Shown piece after piece: positions 1 to 7,809 of a stretch of 64,000 nt of DNA (its first letter is position 1; each line of letters opens with the position of its first letter). Where the stretch lies: contig SCOI01000008.1 in NCBI GenBank assembly GCA_005503085.1, forward strand, positions 62,001-126,000, read 5' to 3'. Source of the DNA: Burkholderiales bacterium C2. Its GTDB lineage: Bacteria > Pseudomonadota > Gammaproteobacteria > Burkholderiales > Burkholderiaceae_C. Position numbers and translations under genes: made by a program. The notes under the pieces are model-generated. The model was not told where the DNA came from. It saw only the letters and a program-made list of their open reading frames with translations, and searched no databases.

Positions 1-2973
1 AGCGCGGCGGTGGTGGGCAAGGCGCTGAACCTGGCGCGGCTGCAGCACAAGAGCGCGGGCGAGCGCAGGGTGGCGGTGTTCTTCTGGAACTATCCGGGCG
101 GCGAGAAAAACCTCAGCGCCTCCTTCATGAATCTGCCCAAGAGTCTGTCGGCCACCCTGGCCGCGCTGCAGGGCGCCGGCTACCGCACCGAGACCATGGA
201 CGAGGCGCCGCTGACCCTGCAGCTGCAGCGCCTGCTGGCGCCGGCCTACCGGCCGCCCGAGGACAGGCAGGTGCTGCAGGCCCTGCTGCGCGAGGGCCTG
301 GCCGATCGCCTGCCGCTGGCCGACTACAAGCGCTGGCTCGCCAGCCTGCCGGCTACCGTGCAGGCCCAGCTGCGCCAGTCCTGGGGCGAGCCCGAGGCAT
401 CTTCGATGCTGCTGGCCGAGGGCGGCCAGCGCTTCTTCGTGATCCCGCGCCTGCAGCTGGGCAACATCACCCTGCTACCCCAGCCGGGCCGCGGCGAGCG
501 CGGTGGCGACAAGGAAAAGTCGCTGTACCACTCGAGCAGCGCCGCCCCCTCGCACCATTACATGGCCACCTATCTGTGGGCACGCCAGAGCGCCGACGCG
601 CTGGTGCACTACGGCACCCATGGCAGCCAGGAATGGCTGCCCGGCAAGGAGCGCGGGCTGTCGGCCACGCACGACTATCCGATGCTGGCGGTCGGCGATC
701 TGCCCGTGGTCTACCCCTATATCGTCGACAACATCGGCGAGGCCACCCAGGCACGCCGCCGCGGCCGCGCCACCATCATCAGCCACCAGACCCCGCCGTT
801 CGCACCGGCCGGCCTGCATGCCTCGCTGACCAGGATCCACGACCTGCTGCATGACTGGCTGGCCCAGGACGAGGGCAGCGTGCGCGACAAGATCCGCGCC
901 GAGTTCCTCGAGGCCGCGCGCAAGCAGCGCCTGCCGCAGGACATGGGCTGGAGCGAGGCCCGCATCGCCGCCGAGTTCCCGGCCTTCGTCACCGAGGTGC
1001 ATGACCATCTGCACGAGCTGGCGTTGACGGCCCAGCCCATGGGTCTGCACACCTTCGGTCAGGGGGCCGGCGAGCCCTGGCGCACCGCCACCGTGCTGAT
1101 GATGCTGGGCAAGGAATTCTGGGAAGGCGTGGCCGGGCCCGGCGAGGAGGCCGACGAGATGCTGGTCGGCGACTGGCGCAAGTTGCCGGAGTCCACGCCG
1201 TTTCGCAAACTGCAGGCCCTGCTGGCCGGCGATGACAGCGTCGCCAAAAACCTGCCGGCAACGCTGCAAGCGAAGCTGGCCCAGGCCCGCGCCTGGCACC
1301 AGGCGCTGGGAGCGCAAAGCGAGATGGACGGCCTGCTGGCCGCGCTGGCCGGCCGCTATATCGCGACCAGCTATGGCGGCGACCCGATCAAGAACCCCGA
1401 CTCGCTGCCGACCGGCCGCAATCTCTATGGCTTCGACCCCTCGCGGGTGCCGACCCCGGCGGCCTGGGCCGCCGGCAAGGACGCGATGAACCAGCTGATC
1501 GCGGTCCACCAGGCCAAGAACGGTGGCAAGCCGCCGCAGAAGCTGACCTTCACGCTGTGGTCGGTCGAGACCATGCGGCATTTCGGCCTGCTGGAGGCGC
1601 AGGCGCTGTGGGCCCTGGGCGTCGAGCCGGTCTGGGATGCCGGCGGGCGGGTCAGCGATGTGAAGCTGATCCCGCGCGCGCAGCTGGGCCGGCCGCGCGT
1701 CGATATCGTGCTGTCGGCCACCGGTCTGTACCGCGACCACTTTCCGAATGTGATGCGCCAGCTCGCCAAGGCCGCCAAGCTGGCCGCCGAAGCCGCTGAC
1801 GAGGCCGACAACCCGGTGGTCGCCAACGCCCGGCGCATCGCGCAGCAGCTGCAGGCCCGCGGCGTCGATGCGGCCGCAGCCCAGCGCGCCGGCCAGACCC
1901 GCATCTTCTCGTCCGAGAGCGGCCGCTATGGCACCGGCCTGGACGATGCGGCGCTGGCCACCGACACCTGGAAGACCCAGGCCGAGGGCGACCGCAAGCT
2001 GGCCGAGCTCTACTTGTCGCGCATGCAGTTCGCCTATGGGCCGGACGAGGCGGAGTGGGGCGCCAAAGGTGTGGCAGGTCAAGGCGCCGGCCAGCTGAAC
2101 CTCTACGCCGAGCACCTGCGCGGCACCGAGGGCGCGGTGCTGGCGCGCAGCTCCAACCTCTACGGCATGCTGACCACCGACGATCCCTTCCAGTATCTGG
2201 GCGGCATTGGCCTGGCGGTGCGCCATCTGGACGGCAAGGCGCCCGAGCTCTATGTCTCGAATCTGCGCGGTTCGGGCGGCGGCAAGGTCGAGGGCGCGGC
2301 CCAGTTCCTGGCCAAGGAGCTGGCGACGCGCAACTTCCATCCCGGCTATATCAGCGGGCTGATGGGTGAGGGCTATGCCGGCACTTTGCAGGTGCTGGAC
2401 GGCATCAACAACTTCGCCGGCTGGCAGTCGGTGGCGCGCGAGATCGTGCGCCATGACCAGTGGCAGGAGTTCATGGATGTCTATGTGCGCGACAAACACA
2501 ATCTGGGCCTGAAGCGCTGGTTCGAAAGCCAGAACCCGCACGCGCTGGCGCAGAGCATAGAGCGCATGCTGGAGGCCGCGCGCCAGGGCCAGTGGCAGGC
2601 CGATGTGCAAAGCGTCGCCGAGCTCAAAGAGCGCTGGCGCGAGCTGTCCAGGCGCTACGACGTGAAGACCGACAACCAGGCCTTCAACAAATTTGTCGGC
2701 GCAGCGGGCTTCGGCTTGGACAGCGCGGCGGCCCTGGTCAAAGCGGCGGCCGCCGCGGCTGCGACACCGGCTGCCGATGTGGCGCCGCCACCCCCGCCAA
2801 TTCAAGGCATGAAGCTCGACAAGGTGGCCGAGCCGCCGTCGGCCCACGCGCCGCAGCTGATCGTCACCAGCCTGGCCGTGATGTTGCTGCTGCTGGCCAC
2901 CGTCGGCGGCGGCTGGCGCGCCTGGCGCCAGGACGCCGGCGCGCAACTGCACATCGCGCCCACCACCGCCTGA
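1..2973 (+). CDS. CobN/HmuS-like class I chelatase subunit, membrane-anchored (5' truncated by window)
   Basis: The reading frame is open from base 1, so the N-terminus lies outside the window; 990 residues remain of a family usually about 1,250-1,450 long. CobN/BchH-family signatures are visible: an HGSQEWLPGK segment (bases 619-648), PNPVVANARR-like and ESGRYGTGLDD segments, then DDPFQYLGG and YVSNLRGSGGGK in the C-terminal chelatase region. Family members bind a tetrapyrrole and, with AAA+ partners CobS/CobT, insert metal. Here no cobS or cobT follows. Instead the protein ends with a Pro/Ala-rich linker and one hydrophobic helix (about bases 2858-2910), so it is probably anchored in the inner membrane. 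The next genes are ExbB-like, DUF2149 and ChaN-like, all co-directional. That context matches CobN-like proteins of tetrapyrrole or haem acquisition loci (HmuS type) better than aerobic cobalamin synthesis. The family is certain; the substrate and direction of metal transfer are inferred. Confidence 0.85.
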   Translation, partial: SAAVVGKALNLARLQHKSAGERRVAVFFWNYPGGEKNLSASFMNLPKSLSATLAALQGAGYRTETMDEAPLTLQLQRLLAPAYRPPEDRQVLQALLREGLADRLPLADYKRWLASLPATVQAQLRQSWGEPEASSMLLAEGGQRFFVIPRLQLGNITLLPQPGRGERGGDKEKSLYHSSSAAPSHHYMATYLWARQSADALVHYGTHGSQEWLPGKERGLSATHDYPMLAVGDLPVVYPYIVDNIGEATQARRRGRATIISHQTPPFAPAGLHASLTRIHDLLHDWLAQDEGSVRDKIRAEFLEAARKQRLPQDMGWSEARIAAEFPAFVTEVHDHLHELALTAQPMGLHTFGQGAGEPWRTATVLMMLGKEFWEGVAGPGEEADEMLVGDWRKLPESTPFRKLQALLAGDDSVAKNLPATLQAKLAQARAWHQALGAQSEMDGLLAALAGRYIATSYGGDPIKNPDSLPTGRNLYGFDPSRVPTPAAWAAGKDAMNQLIAVHQAKNGGKPPQKLTFTLWSVETMRHFGLLEAQALWALGVEPVWDAGGRVSDVKLIPRAQLGRPRVDIVLSATGLYRDHFPNVMRQLAKAAKLAAEAADEADNPVVANARRIAQQLQARGVDAAAAQRAGQTRIFSSESGRYGTGLDDAALATDTWKTQAEGDRKLAELYLSRMQFAYGPDEAEWGAKGVAGQGAGQLNLYAEHLRGTEGAVLARSSNLYGMLTTDDPFQYLGGIGLAVRHLDGKAPELYVSNLRGSGGGKVEGAAQFLAKELATRNFHPGYISGLMGEGYAGTLQVLDGINNFAGWQSVAREIVRHDQWQEFMDVYVRDKHNLGLKRWFESQNPHALAQSIERMLEAARQGQWQADVQSVAELKERWRELSRRYDVKTDNQAFNKFVGAAGFGLDSAAALVKAAAAAAATPAADVAPPPPPIQGMKLDKVAEPPSAHAPQLIVTSLAVMLLLLATVGGGWRAWRQDAGAQLHIAPTTA

Positions 2974-3005
2974 CCACCCCTCTGATTCCCGACTCTTCAA
3001 ACCCT

Positions 3006-3497
3006 ATGTCTTCCATTCTCGAAAACAGCATGTATCTGGTGGCGCAGTGGTTTCTGCTGCCCACGCTGGCCCTGATCGCCATCCTCTTCCTCTATGCCTT
3101 CTGGGTGCTGGGCGCTTTTGTCGTGCACCTGCAGCGGCGCCGCTCTGGGGCGGGCCGCCCGCTGCTGGCCGCGCATCGGGCGGCCGGGCCCGAGGGCTTG
3201 AGCGATGACGAGCTGGACCTGAAGGCCCACCGCCTGATGGAAGGCCCGCGCATCGCCAGCCGCGTCACGCCGATGCTGGGCCTGGTCGCGACGATGATCC
3301 CGATGGGGCCGGCGCTGCGCTCGCTGTCCGACGGCAATCTGGCCGCCGTCTCGCAGAACCTGACCGTGGCCTTCTCGGCCGTGATCCTGGCGCTGATCGC
3401 CGCGTCCATCACCTTCTGGGTGGTCAATATCCAGCGCCGCTGGCTGGCCGAGGAGATCGTCGAGATCGGCAAGCTGCGCACAAAGCAGGGGACCTGA
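3006..3497 (+). CDS. MotA/TolQ/ExbB-like proton channel protein
   Basis: A 163-residue membrane protein with three hydrophobic segments (roughly residues 12-40, 95-112 and 120-146) in the MotA/TolQ/ExbB arrangement. The long cytoplasmic loop of classic ExbB is shortened. Family members form a pentameric channel that, with an ExbD/TolR/MotB-like partner, turns proton flow into mechanical work across the envelope. The start ATG at 3006 lies 32 bp after the chelatase stop, and the gene is followed after one base by the DUF2149 gene, which supplies the expected single-helix partner. The pair probably energises the CobN-like protein or an outer-membrane receptor encoded outside the window. ExbB-family membership is clear; a dedicated role in tetrapyrrole handling is inferred from gene order. 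Confidence 0.8.
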   Translation: MSSILENSMYLVAQWFLLPTLALIAILFLYAFWVLGAFVVHLQRRRSGAGRPLLAAHRAAGPEGLSDDELDLKAHRLMEGPRIASRVTPMLGLVATMIPMGPALRSLSDGNLAAVSQNLTVAFSAVILALIAASITFWVVNIQRRWLAEEIVEIGKLRTKQGT

Positions 3498-3498
3498 G

Positions 3499-3825
3499 AT
3501 GGCGATCAAGTTGCTGCATGAGGCCGAGACCGATGACCCGATCCTGTCGGTCGTCAATCTGATCGACATCTTTCTGGTCGTGATCGCGGCGCTGCTGATC
3601 ACGGTGGCGCAGAACCCGATGATCAACCCCTTCAACAAGCAGGACGTCACCGTGATCACCGACCCCGGCAAGCCCTCGATGGAGATCATGGTCAAGAAGG
3701 GCGAGAAGGTCGAACGCTTCAAGGCCAGTGGCGCGATCGGCAGCGGCGACGGCGAGAAGGCCGGTGTGGCCTACAAAATGAAGGACGGTTCCATCGTCTA
3801 CGTACCGGAAGGCGGCACACAATGA
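3499..3825 (+). CDS. DUF2149 protein, ExbD-like partner
   Basis: A 108-residue protein with one transmembrane helix near residues 18-40. An aspartate sits in the helix (NLIDIFLVV), where ExbD and TolR carry their essential membrane aspartate. The rest is a small periplasmic domain rich in Lys, Glu and Gly (GEKVERFKASGAIGSGDG). DUF2149 genes are known neighbours of CobN-like and MotA/TolQ/ExbB-like genes. It starts one base after the ExbB-like stop, and its TGA overlaps the next ATG in an ATGA junction, so the block is translated as one operon. The function as the stator or plug partner of the preceding channel protein is inferred from the helix, the aspartate and the pairing. Confidence 0.8.
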   Translation: MAIKLLHEAETDDPILSVVNLIDIFLVVIAALLITVAQNPMINPFNKQDVTVITDPGKPSMEIMVKKGEKVERFKASGAIGSGDGEKAGVAYKMKDGSIVYVPEGGTQ

Positions 3826-4712
3826 AAAAGACTCTGCTGATGGGCTTGAGCCTGCTGCTGGCCGGCTGCGCCCAGCTGGGCATGACACCCAGCAACGAGC
3901 GCATCGTCGAGGTGGCCAGCGGCCGCGCGATCAGCCGCGACGAACTGCTGCAGAAGCTGCTCGCCAGCGACTATGTGCTTCTCGGCGAGCGGCATGACAA
4001 CGCCGTCCATCATCAGCGCCGTGCCGAGCTGCTGAACGCGCTGGGCCCGCGCGTGCCGGTGGTGGCCGAGCACCTGACGCGCGGCCAGGCGGTGCTGAAC
4101 GGCCCCGAGCTCCTGCCGCGCCTGCAGGCGGCCGGCTTTGACGAGAAGGGCTGGCGCTGGCCGCTGCACGAGCCGCTGTTCGCGGCCGCAGCGGCGCCGG
4201 GCCGCATGCTGGTCGGCGGCAATGCGCCGCGCGATCTCGCGCGCGAGCTGGCGCGCAAGGGCGAGGCAGCCCTGCCCGAGGATCTGCAGGCCGTGACCCG
4301 GGCCGCGCCGCTGGACGAGGCCGGCACCAAGGCGCTGGATGCCGACCTGGTGCAAGGCCATTGCGGCATGCTGGCCGGCGAACGCCTGGTCGGCATGGGC
4401 TGGGCCCAGCGGGCCCGCGATGCGGCGATGTGGCTGAGCCTGCAGGCCGCGGCGCAGGCCCAGGGCAAGCCGGCGGTGCTGCTCGCCGGCAACGGCCATG
4501 TGCGCCGCGACTACGGCGTGGCCCAGCTGATCGCGGCCCAGCAGCCGGCGGCGCGGGTGGCCAGCGTCGGCTTTGTCGAGACCGGCGCCCAGATCCAGGG
4601 CGCGCCCTACCACTACGTCTGGATCACCGCCGCACCCAAGCGCGAGGACCCCTGCGCGGGCATGCGCGAGATGATGGACAAGATGAAGACCAGGGAGGCC
4701 GCCAAGCCATAG
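3822..4712 (+). CDS. ChaN-family (Tiki/haem-binding) lipoprotein
   Basis: A 296-residue lipoprotein: the signal peptide ends in the lipobox LLAGC, with Cys16 as the predicted lipidated residue. The body has the ChaN/Tiki-superfamily pattern, GERHDN (residues 55-60) early and an AGNGHVRRD segment late. Campylobacter ChaN is an iron-regulated lipoprotein that binds haem at a dimer interface. The gene overlaps the DUF2149 stop by 4 bp and is the last gene of the operon; the next gene is on the other strand. A haem-binding-type lipoprotein beside a CobN-like chelatase supports the idea that the operon handles haem or another tetrapyrrole. Haem ligands cannot be assigned by eye, and Tiki-fold proteins also include peptidases, so the ligand is inferred. 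Confidence 0.75.
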   Translation: MKKTLLMGLSLLLAGCAQLGMTPSNERIVEVASGRAISRDELLQKLLASDYVLLGERHDNAVHHQRRAELLNALGPRVPVVAEHLTRGQAVLNGPELLPRLQAAGFDEKGWRWPLHEPLFAAAAAPGRMLVGGNAPRDLARELARKGEAALPEDLQAVTRAAPLDEAGTKALDADLVQGHCGMLAGERLVGMGWAQRARDAAMWLSLQAAAQAQGKPAVLLAGNGHVRRDYGVAQLIAAQQPAARVASVGFVETGAQIQGAPYHYVWITAAPKREDPCAGMREMMDKMKTREAAKP

Positions 4713-4745
4713 CGGCCCGAGGGCTTCCTGGCCGAGATCGATGCC

Positions 4746-5321
4746 TCAGCGGGAGTGCTGGGCCGCAGATTCGGGCAGGCGGCAGCCCTGATCGTCGCAG
4801 AGCGGCGCGGCGGCTGCGTCCTCGTCGGGCTCGGCGAGCAGGCGGCCGATCAGTGCACCCAGGCGCAGGTCGTCGACGCGGCCGAATTGGTGCAGCCGGA
4901 TGCGGCCCCGCTTGTCCAGCAGTATCAGGCTGGGCGTGCCGCGCAGGCCCAGGGCCTGCATCGTCAGCGGCACCGGACCGCCGCGCGGGTCGGGCCGGTC
5001 CAGCCCGATGGCGAAGCCGAGCCGGTACTCATCGATGAAGGCCTGTAGCGCGGCGACATTACCCATCACCTCGTGGTGTTCGAACACGCTGTGCAGCCCG
5101 ATCACGGCCAGCTGTTCGGGCGGGAACAGCTCGTGCAGCCTGGCGGTCTGCGGCAGACCATGGGCGACGCAGCCGGGACACAGCATCTGGAAGGCATGCA
5201 GCGCGACCACGCGGCCGCGCAGCTGCGGCAGCGCGATGGGCTGGCCGCCGGTATTGAACCATTGCGCGATCTGCAGTGGCGGCGCCAGATCGGCCTGGGC
5301 GGCGGGGATCTCGAAGGACAT
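4746..5321 (-). CDS. Redoxin (AhpC/TSA-like thioredoxin-fold) protein
   Basis: A 191-residue thioredoxin-fold protein with a CPGC motif (Cys48 and Cys51) after a hydrophobic beta strand, and the family cis-proline region GLRGTPSLILLD. There is no signal peptide, so it should be cytoplasmic. A second cysteine pair (CDDQGC) lies near the C-terminus, which is unusual and could act as a resolving pair. It is downstream of the AhpD-like gene on the same strand, 13 bp away, so the two probably form a peroxide- or thiol-reducing operon. The partner thiol and the substrate are not known from sequence. Confidence 0.75.
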   Translation of the reverse strand: MSFEIPAAQADLAPPLQIAQWFNTGGQPIALPQLRGRVVALHAFQMLCPGCVAHGLPQTARLHELFPPEQLAVIGLHSVFEHHEVMGNVAALQAFIDEYRLGFAIGLDRPDPRGGPVPLTMQALGLRGTPSLILLDKRGRIRLHQFGRVDDLRLGALIGRLLAEPDEDAAAAPLCDDQGCRLPESAAQHSR

Positions 5322-5334
5322 CGTGGTCTCCGTT

Positions 5335-5886
5335 TCAGAGGGGCTGGGTCCCGCTCCGCTTGACGGCCGGGAAATCGAGCGGCACCTGGAAGGCCAGGTT
5401 CATATAGTTGGTGAACAGGTTCAGCGCCACATGGGCCAGGATCTCGACGATCTGCTCGTCGTTGAAGCCGGCCTCGCGCAGCGCCTGCACATCGGCATCG
5501 CCGGCCTGGCCGCGGTTGTCGACCAACTGCAGCGCGAAGCGCAGCGCGGCGGCGGTCTGCGGGTCGGTCGATTCGCCCTGCTGGGCGGCGGCCATCTCGG
5601 CGGTGCTGGCACCGGCCTTGCGGCCCAGCATCGTGTGGGCGGCCAGGCAGTATTCGCAATCGTTGCGGTCGGCGACGGCGACGGCGATCTGCTCGCCCAG
5701 CTTGGCCGGGATCACGCCGGAACCCAGGGCGCCGAATGCGCCCCACATGCTTTGCAGGGCCGCCGTGGAGTTGGCGACCGCGCGGAACATCGCAGGGGTG
5801 GCGCCGAAGGCACCATGGATCTGCTGGAGCAGCTCCTTGCGGGTGCCGGTGGCCTGGGCGGGATCGATCAGATGAAGGCGGGACAT
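5335..5886 (-). CDS. AhpD-like carboxymuconolactone decarboxylase family protein
   Basis: A 183-residue all-helical protein of the AhpD/CMD family. It has the AhpD active-site pattern C-E-Y-C-x3-H (Cys77, Cys80, His84), which in AhpD relays electrons to AhpC-type peroxiredoxins and reduces hydroperoxides. Related proteins are annotated as peroxidase-related or carboxymuconolactone decarboxylase family enzymes; presence of both cysteines favours alkylhydroperoxidase chemistry. It is the first gene of a two-gene minus-strand unit with the CPGC redoxin and is divergent from an AraC regulator, which is the obvious candidate to control it. Confidence 0.8.
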   Translation of the reverse strand: MSRLHLIDPAQATGTRKELLQQIHGAFGATPAMFRAVANSTAALQSMWGAFGALGSGVIPAKLGEQIAVAVADRNDCEYCLAAHTMLGRKAGASTAEMAAAQQGESTDPQTAAALRFALQLVDNRGQAGDADVQALREAGFNDEQIVEILAHVALNLFTNYMNLAFQVPLDFPAVKRSGTQPL

Positions 5887-5983
5887 GAGGGTTCTTCCTT
5901 TGCTGTGTAGGCGATGGGTCGGGAGGGTTTGGGCAGCTGCTGGATCTCAGTGTGCGCCGCCGCGTCGTACCATTGGCCACTTA

Positions 5984-6011
5984 TCGTCCAAGTCGCATAC
6001 CAATTCGTCCA
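5984..6011 (+). promoter_or_regulatory. Possible AraC half-sites: TCGTCCA direct repeat
   Basis: The heptamer TCGTCCA occurs at 5984-5990 and again at 6005-6011, exactly 21 bp apart, about two DNA turns. That spacing is typical of paired AraC-family half-sites on one DNA face. The repeat lies in the divergent gap between the AhpD-like gene and the AraC gene, just before the latter's start, so autoregulation is also possible. Short and unverified. Confidence 0.3.
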
Positions 6012-6015
6012 GACC

Positions 6016-6882
6016 ATGAGCCAGCCGACCATAGACCGCCTGTCCAGCCTGCTGGAGCGCTTCAAGGTGCGGGCACGCCTGTTCCACCAAGGCCCGCTGT
6101 GCGGCATCAGCCGCTTCCCGGCCGAGCCCGGGCGCGGGTTCCTGCATGTGATGCGGCGCGGCGAGCTGGAGTTGCGACATGGGGCGAAGCAAAGCGAGCT
6201 GCCGCGCCGCCTGCTGGTCACCGAGCCGACCCTGCTGTTCTATCCAAGGCCCTTGGCGCACCAGTTCCGCAACCCGCCCGAGGATGGCTCGGACTTTGTC
6301 TGCGCCGAGCTGGAGTTCGACGGTGCTGCGCTGAACCCGCTGGTGCGCGCGCTGCCGCCGCTGGTGGTGCTGCCGCTGGCACGGGTCGAGGGGCTGGGGC
6401 TGTCTTTGCAGCTCTTGTTCAGCGAGACCGAGCGGCTGCGCTGCGGCCAGCGCCTGCTGGCGGACCGGCTGTTCGAGGTGGTGTTGATCCAGCTGCTGCG
6501 CTGGCTGATCGACCATCCGGCCGAGGCCGGCGTGCAGCCGGGCCTGATCACCGGCCTGGCGGACCCACGGCTGGCCCGCGCGCTGGTGGCGCTGCATGAG
6601 GCGCCCGGCGAGGCCTGGAGCCTGGCGGCGATGGCCGAGCGGGCCGGCATGTCGCGCAGCGCCTTCGCCGCCCATTTCAAGGCGGTGCTGGCGCAGACGC
6701 CGGCCCACTACCTGGCCGACTGGCGCCTGACCCTGGCCCAGTCCCGGCTGCGCCAGGGCCGGCCGGTCAAGCAGATCGCCGACGAGCTGGGCTATGCCAG
6801 CGCATCGGCGCTGTCGCGCCTGTTCAGCCAGCGCCTGGGGCGCTCGCCACGTCAATGGCTGGACGGCCAGGCCGAAGTCTGA
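6016..6882 (+). CDS. AraC-family regulator (cupin-type sensor)
   Basis: A 288-residue regulator. The N-terminal 170 residues are a beta-rich, cupin-like sensing domain; the C-terminal hundred residues contain the two AraC helix-turn-helix motifs (SLAAMAERAGMSRSAFAAHF, then IADELGYASASALSRLF). I chose ATG 6016 because the frame open further upstream has no family similarity and would run into the promoter of the divergent gene. It faces the AhpD-like/redoxin operon across 129 bp and probably controls it. Related cupin-6 AraC proteins often sit next to small redox enzymes. Confidence 0.85.
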   Translation: MSQPTIDRLSSLLERFKVRARLFHQGPLCGISRFPAEPGRGFLHVMRRGELELRHGAKQSELPRRLLVTEPTLLFYPRPLAHQFRNPPEDGSDFVCAELEFDGAALNPLVRALPPLVVLPLARVEGLGLSLQLLFSETERLRCGQRLLADRLFEVVLIQLLRWLIDHPAEAGVQPGLITGLADPRLARALVALHEAPGEAWSLAAMAERAGMSRSAFAAHFKAVLAQTPAHYLADWRLTLAQSRLRQGRPVKQIADELGYASASALSRLFSQRLGRSPRQWLDGQAEV

Positions 6883-6980
6883 GTCTGCAGCAAGGAGGCA
6901 GAGGTCCGATAACTTCCAGCAGCCGGCGCAGGCGCATGGGAGGATGGCGGCCTTCAATCGATCACCAGGTAGCCGACACC

Positions 6981-7790
6981 ATGCCCGCCGACCACGCCGC
7001 CGCCTTCCATGCGCTGCACCACGCCGCCTCGCCGCTGCTCTTGCCCAATGCCTGGGACCCGGGCAGCGCCCTGCTGATGCAGAGCCTGGGCGCCGCAGCG
7101 GTGGCCACCAGCAGCGCCGCCGTGGCCTGGGCCATGGGCTATGGCGACGGTGACCGGCTGCCGGTCGCCAAGCTGATCGCGCTGACCGAGGCGCTGGCCG
7201 CGCGCCTGGCGGTGCCGCTGACGGTGGACTTCGAGGGCGGTTATTCGGACGATCCGCAGGGCGTCGGCGCCAGCGCCGCCGCGCTGATCGCCGCCGGTGC
7301 CGCCGGCATCAATATCGAGGACGGCCGCGCCGCGCCCGAGCTGCTGGTACGCAAGATCGCGGCGGTGCGCGAGGCGGCCGAGCGTGCCGGTGTGCGCCTC
7401 TTCATCAATGCCCGTAGCGATGTCTATCTGAAGGGCCTGGTGCCGCCCGAGCAGCGCATTGACGAGCTGCTGGCCCGCGCCGAGCGCTATGCAGCAGCCG
7501 GCGCCGACGGCCTGTTCGCGGCCGGCGCACGAGCGCCCGAAGAGATCGCGGCGATCTGCGCCGGCAGCCGCCTGCCGGTCAATATCCTGGCCCTGCCGGG
7601 CGTGCCCGCCGCAGCCGAACTGGGCCGGCTGGGCGTGCGCCGCATCAGCGCCGGCTCGGGCATCGCCGAGTCGGTCTATGCCCGCATCGCCGAGCTGACC
7701 GAGGGCTTCTTGCGCAGCGCTGACGGTCAGGCGCTGGGCGAGCGGGCGATGGCTTATGGCGAGCTGAACGCCTTGATGGCCCAGCCCTGA
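6981..7790 (+). CDS. Isocitrate lyase/PEP mutase superfamily protein
   Basis: A 269-residue alpha/beta barrel protein of the isocitrate lyase/phosphoenolpyruvate mutase superfamily. Visible family landmarks are LPNAWDPGSA near the start, the metal-site strand VDFEGGYSDDP, GINIEDG and INARSDVYL. The KKCGH catalytic motif of true isocitrate lyase is absent and the length fits the small branch (oxaloacetate decarboxylase-, phosphonopyruvate hydrolase- or methylisocitrate lyase-like). The exact alpha-ketoacid substrate cannot be named. It stands alone, 98 bp after the AraC gene and tail to tail with the DUF1579-like gene. Confidence 0.8.
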   Translation: MPADHAAAFHALHHAASPLLLPNAWDPGSALLMQSLGAAAVATSSAAVAWAMGYGDGDRLPVAKLIALTEALAARLAVPLTVDFEGGYSDDPQGVGASAAALIAAGAAGINIEDGRAAPELLVRKIAAVREAAERAGVRLFINARSDVYLKGLVPPEQRIDELLARAERYAAAGADGLFAAGARAPEEIAAICAGSRLPVNILALPGVPAAAELGRLGVRRISAGSGIAESVYARIAELTEGFLRSADGQALGERAMAYGELNALMAQP

Positions 7791-7809
7791 GCCGGCCGGC
7801 GGCGCGGCC

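Noticed and set aside
475-3000. Long minus-strand open frame opposite the CobN-like gene
   Set aside because: No recognisable domain and GC-driven composition; the plus strand carries a clear CobN-family protein.
1-3825. Cobalamin synthesis operon
   Set aside because: No cobS, cobT or other cob genes follow; the neighbours are ExbB-like, DUF2149 and ChaN.
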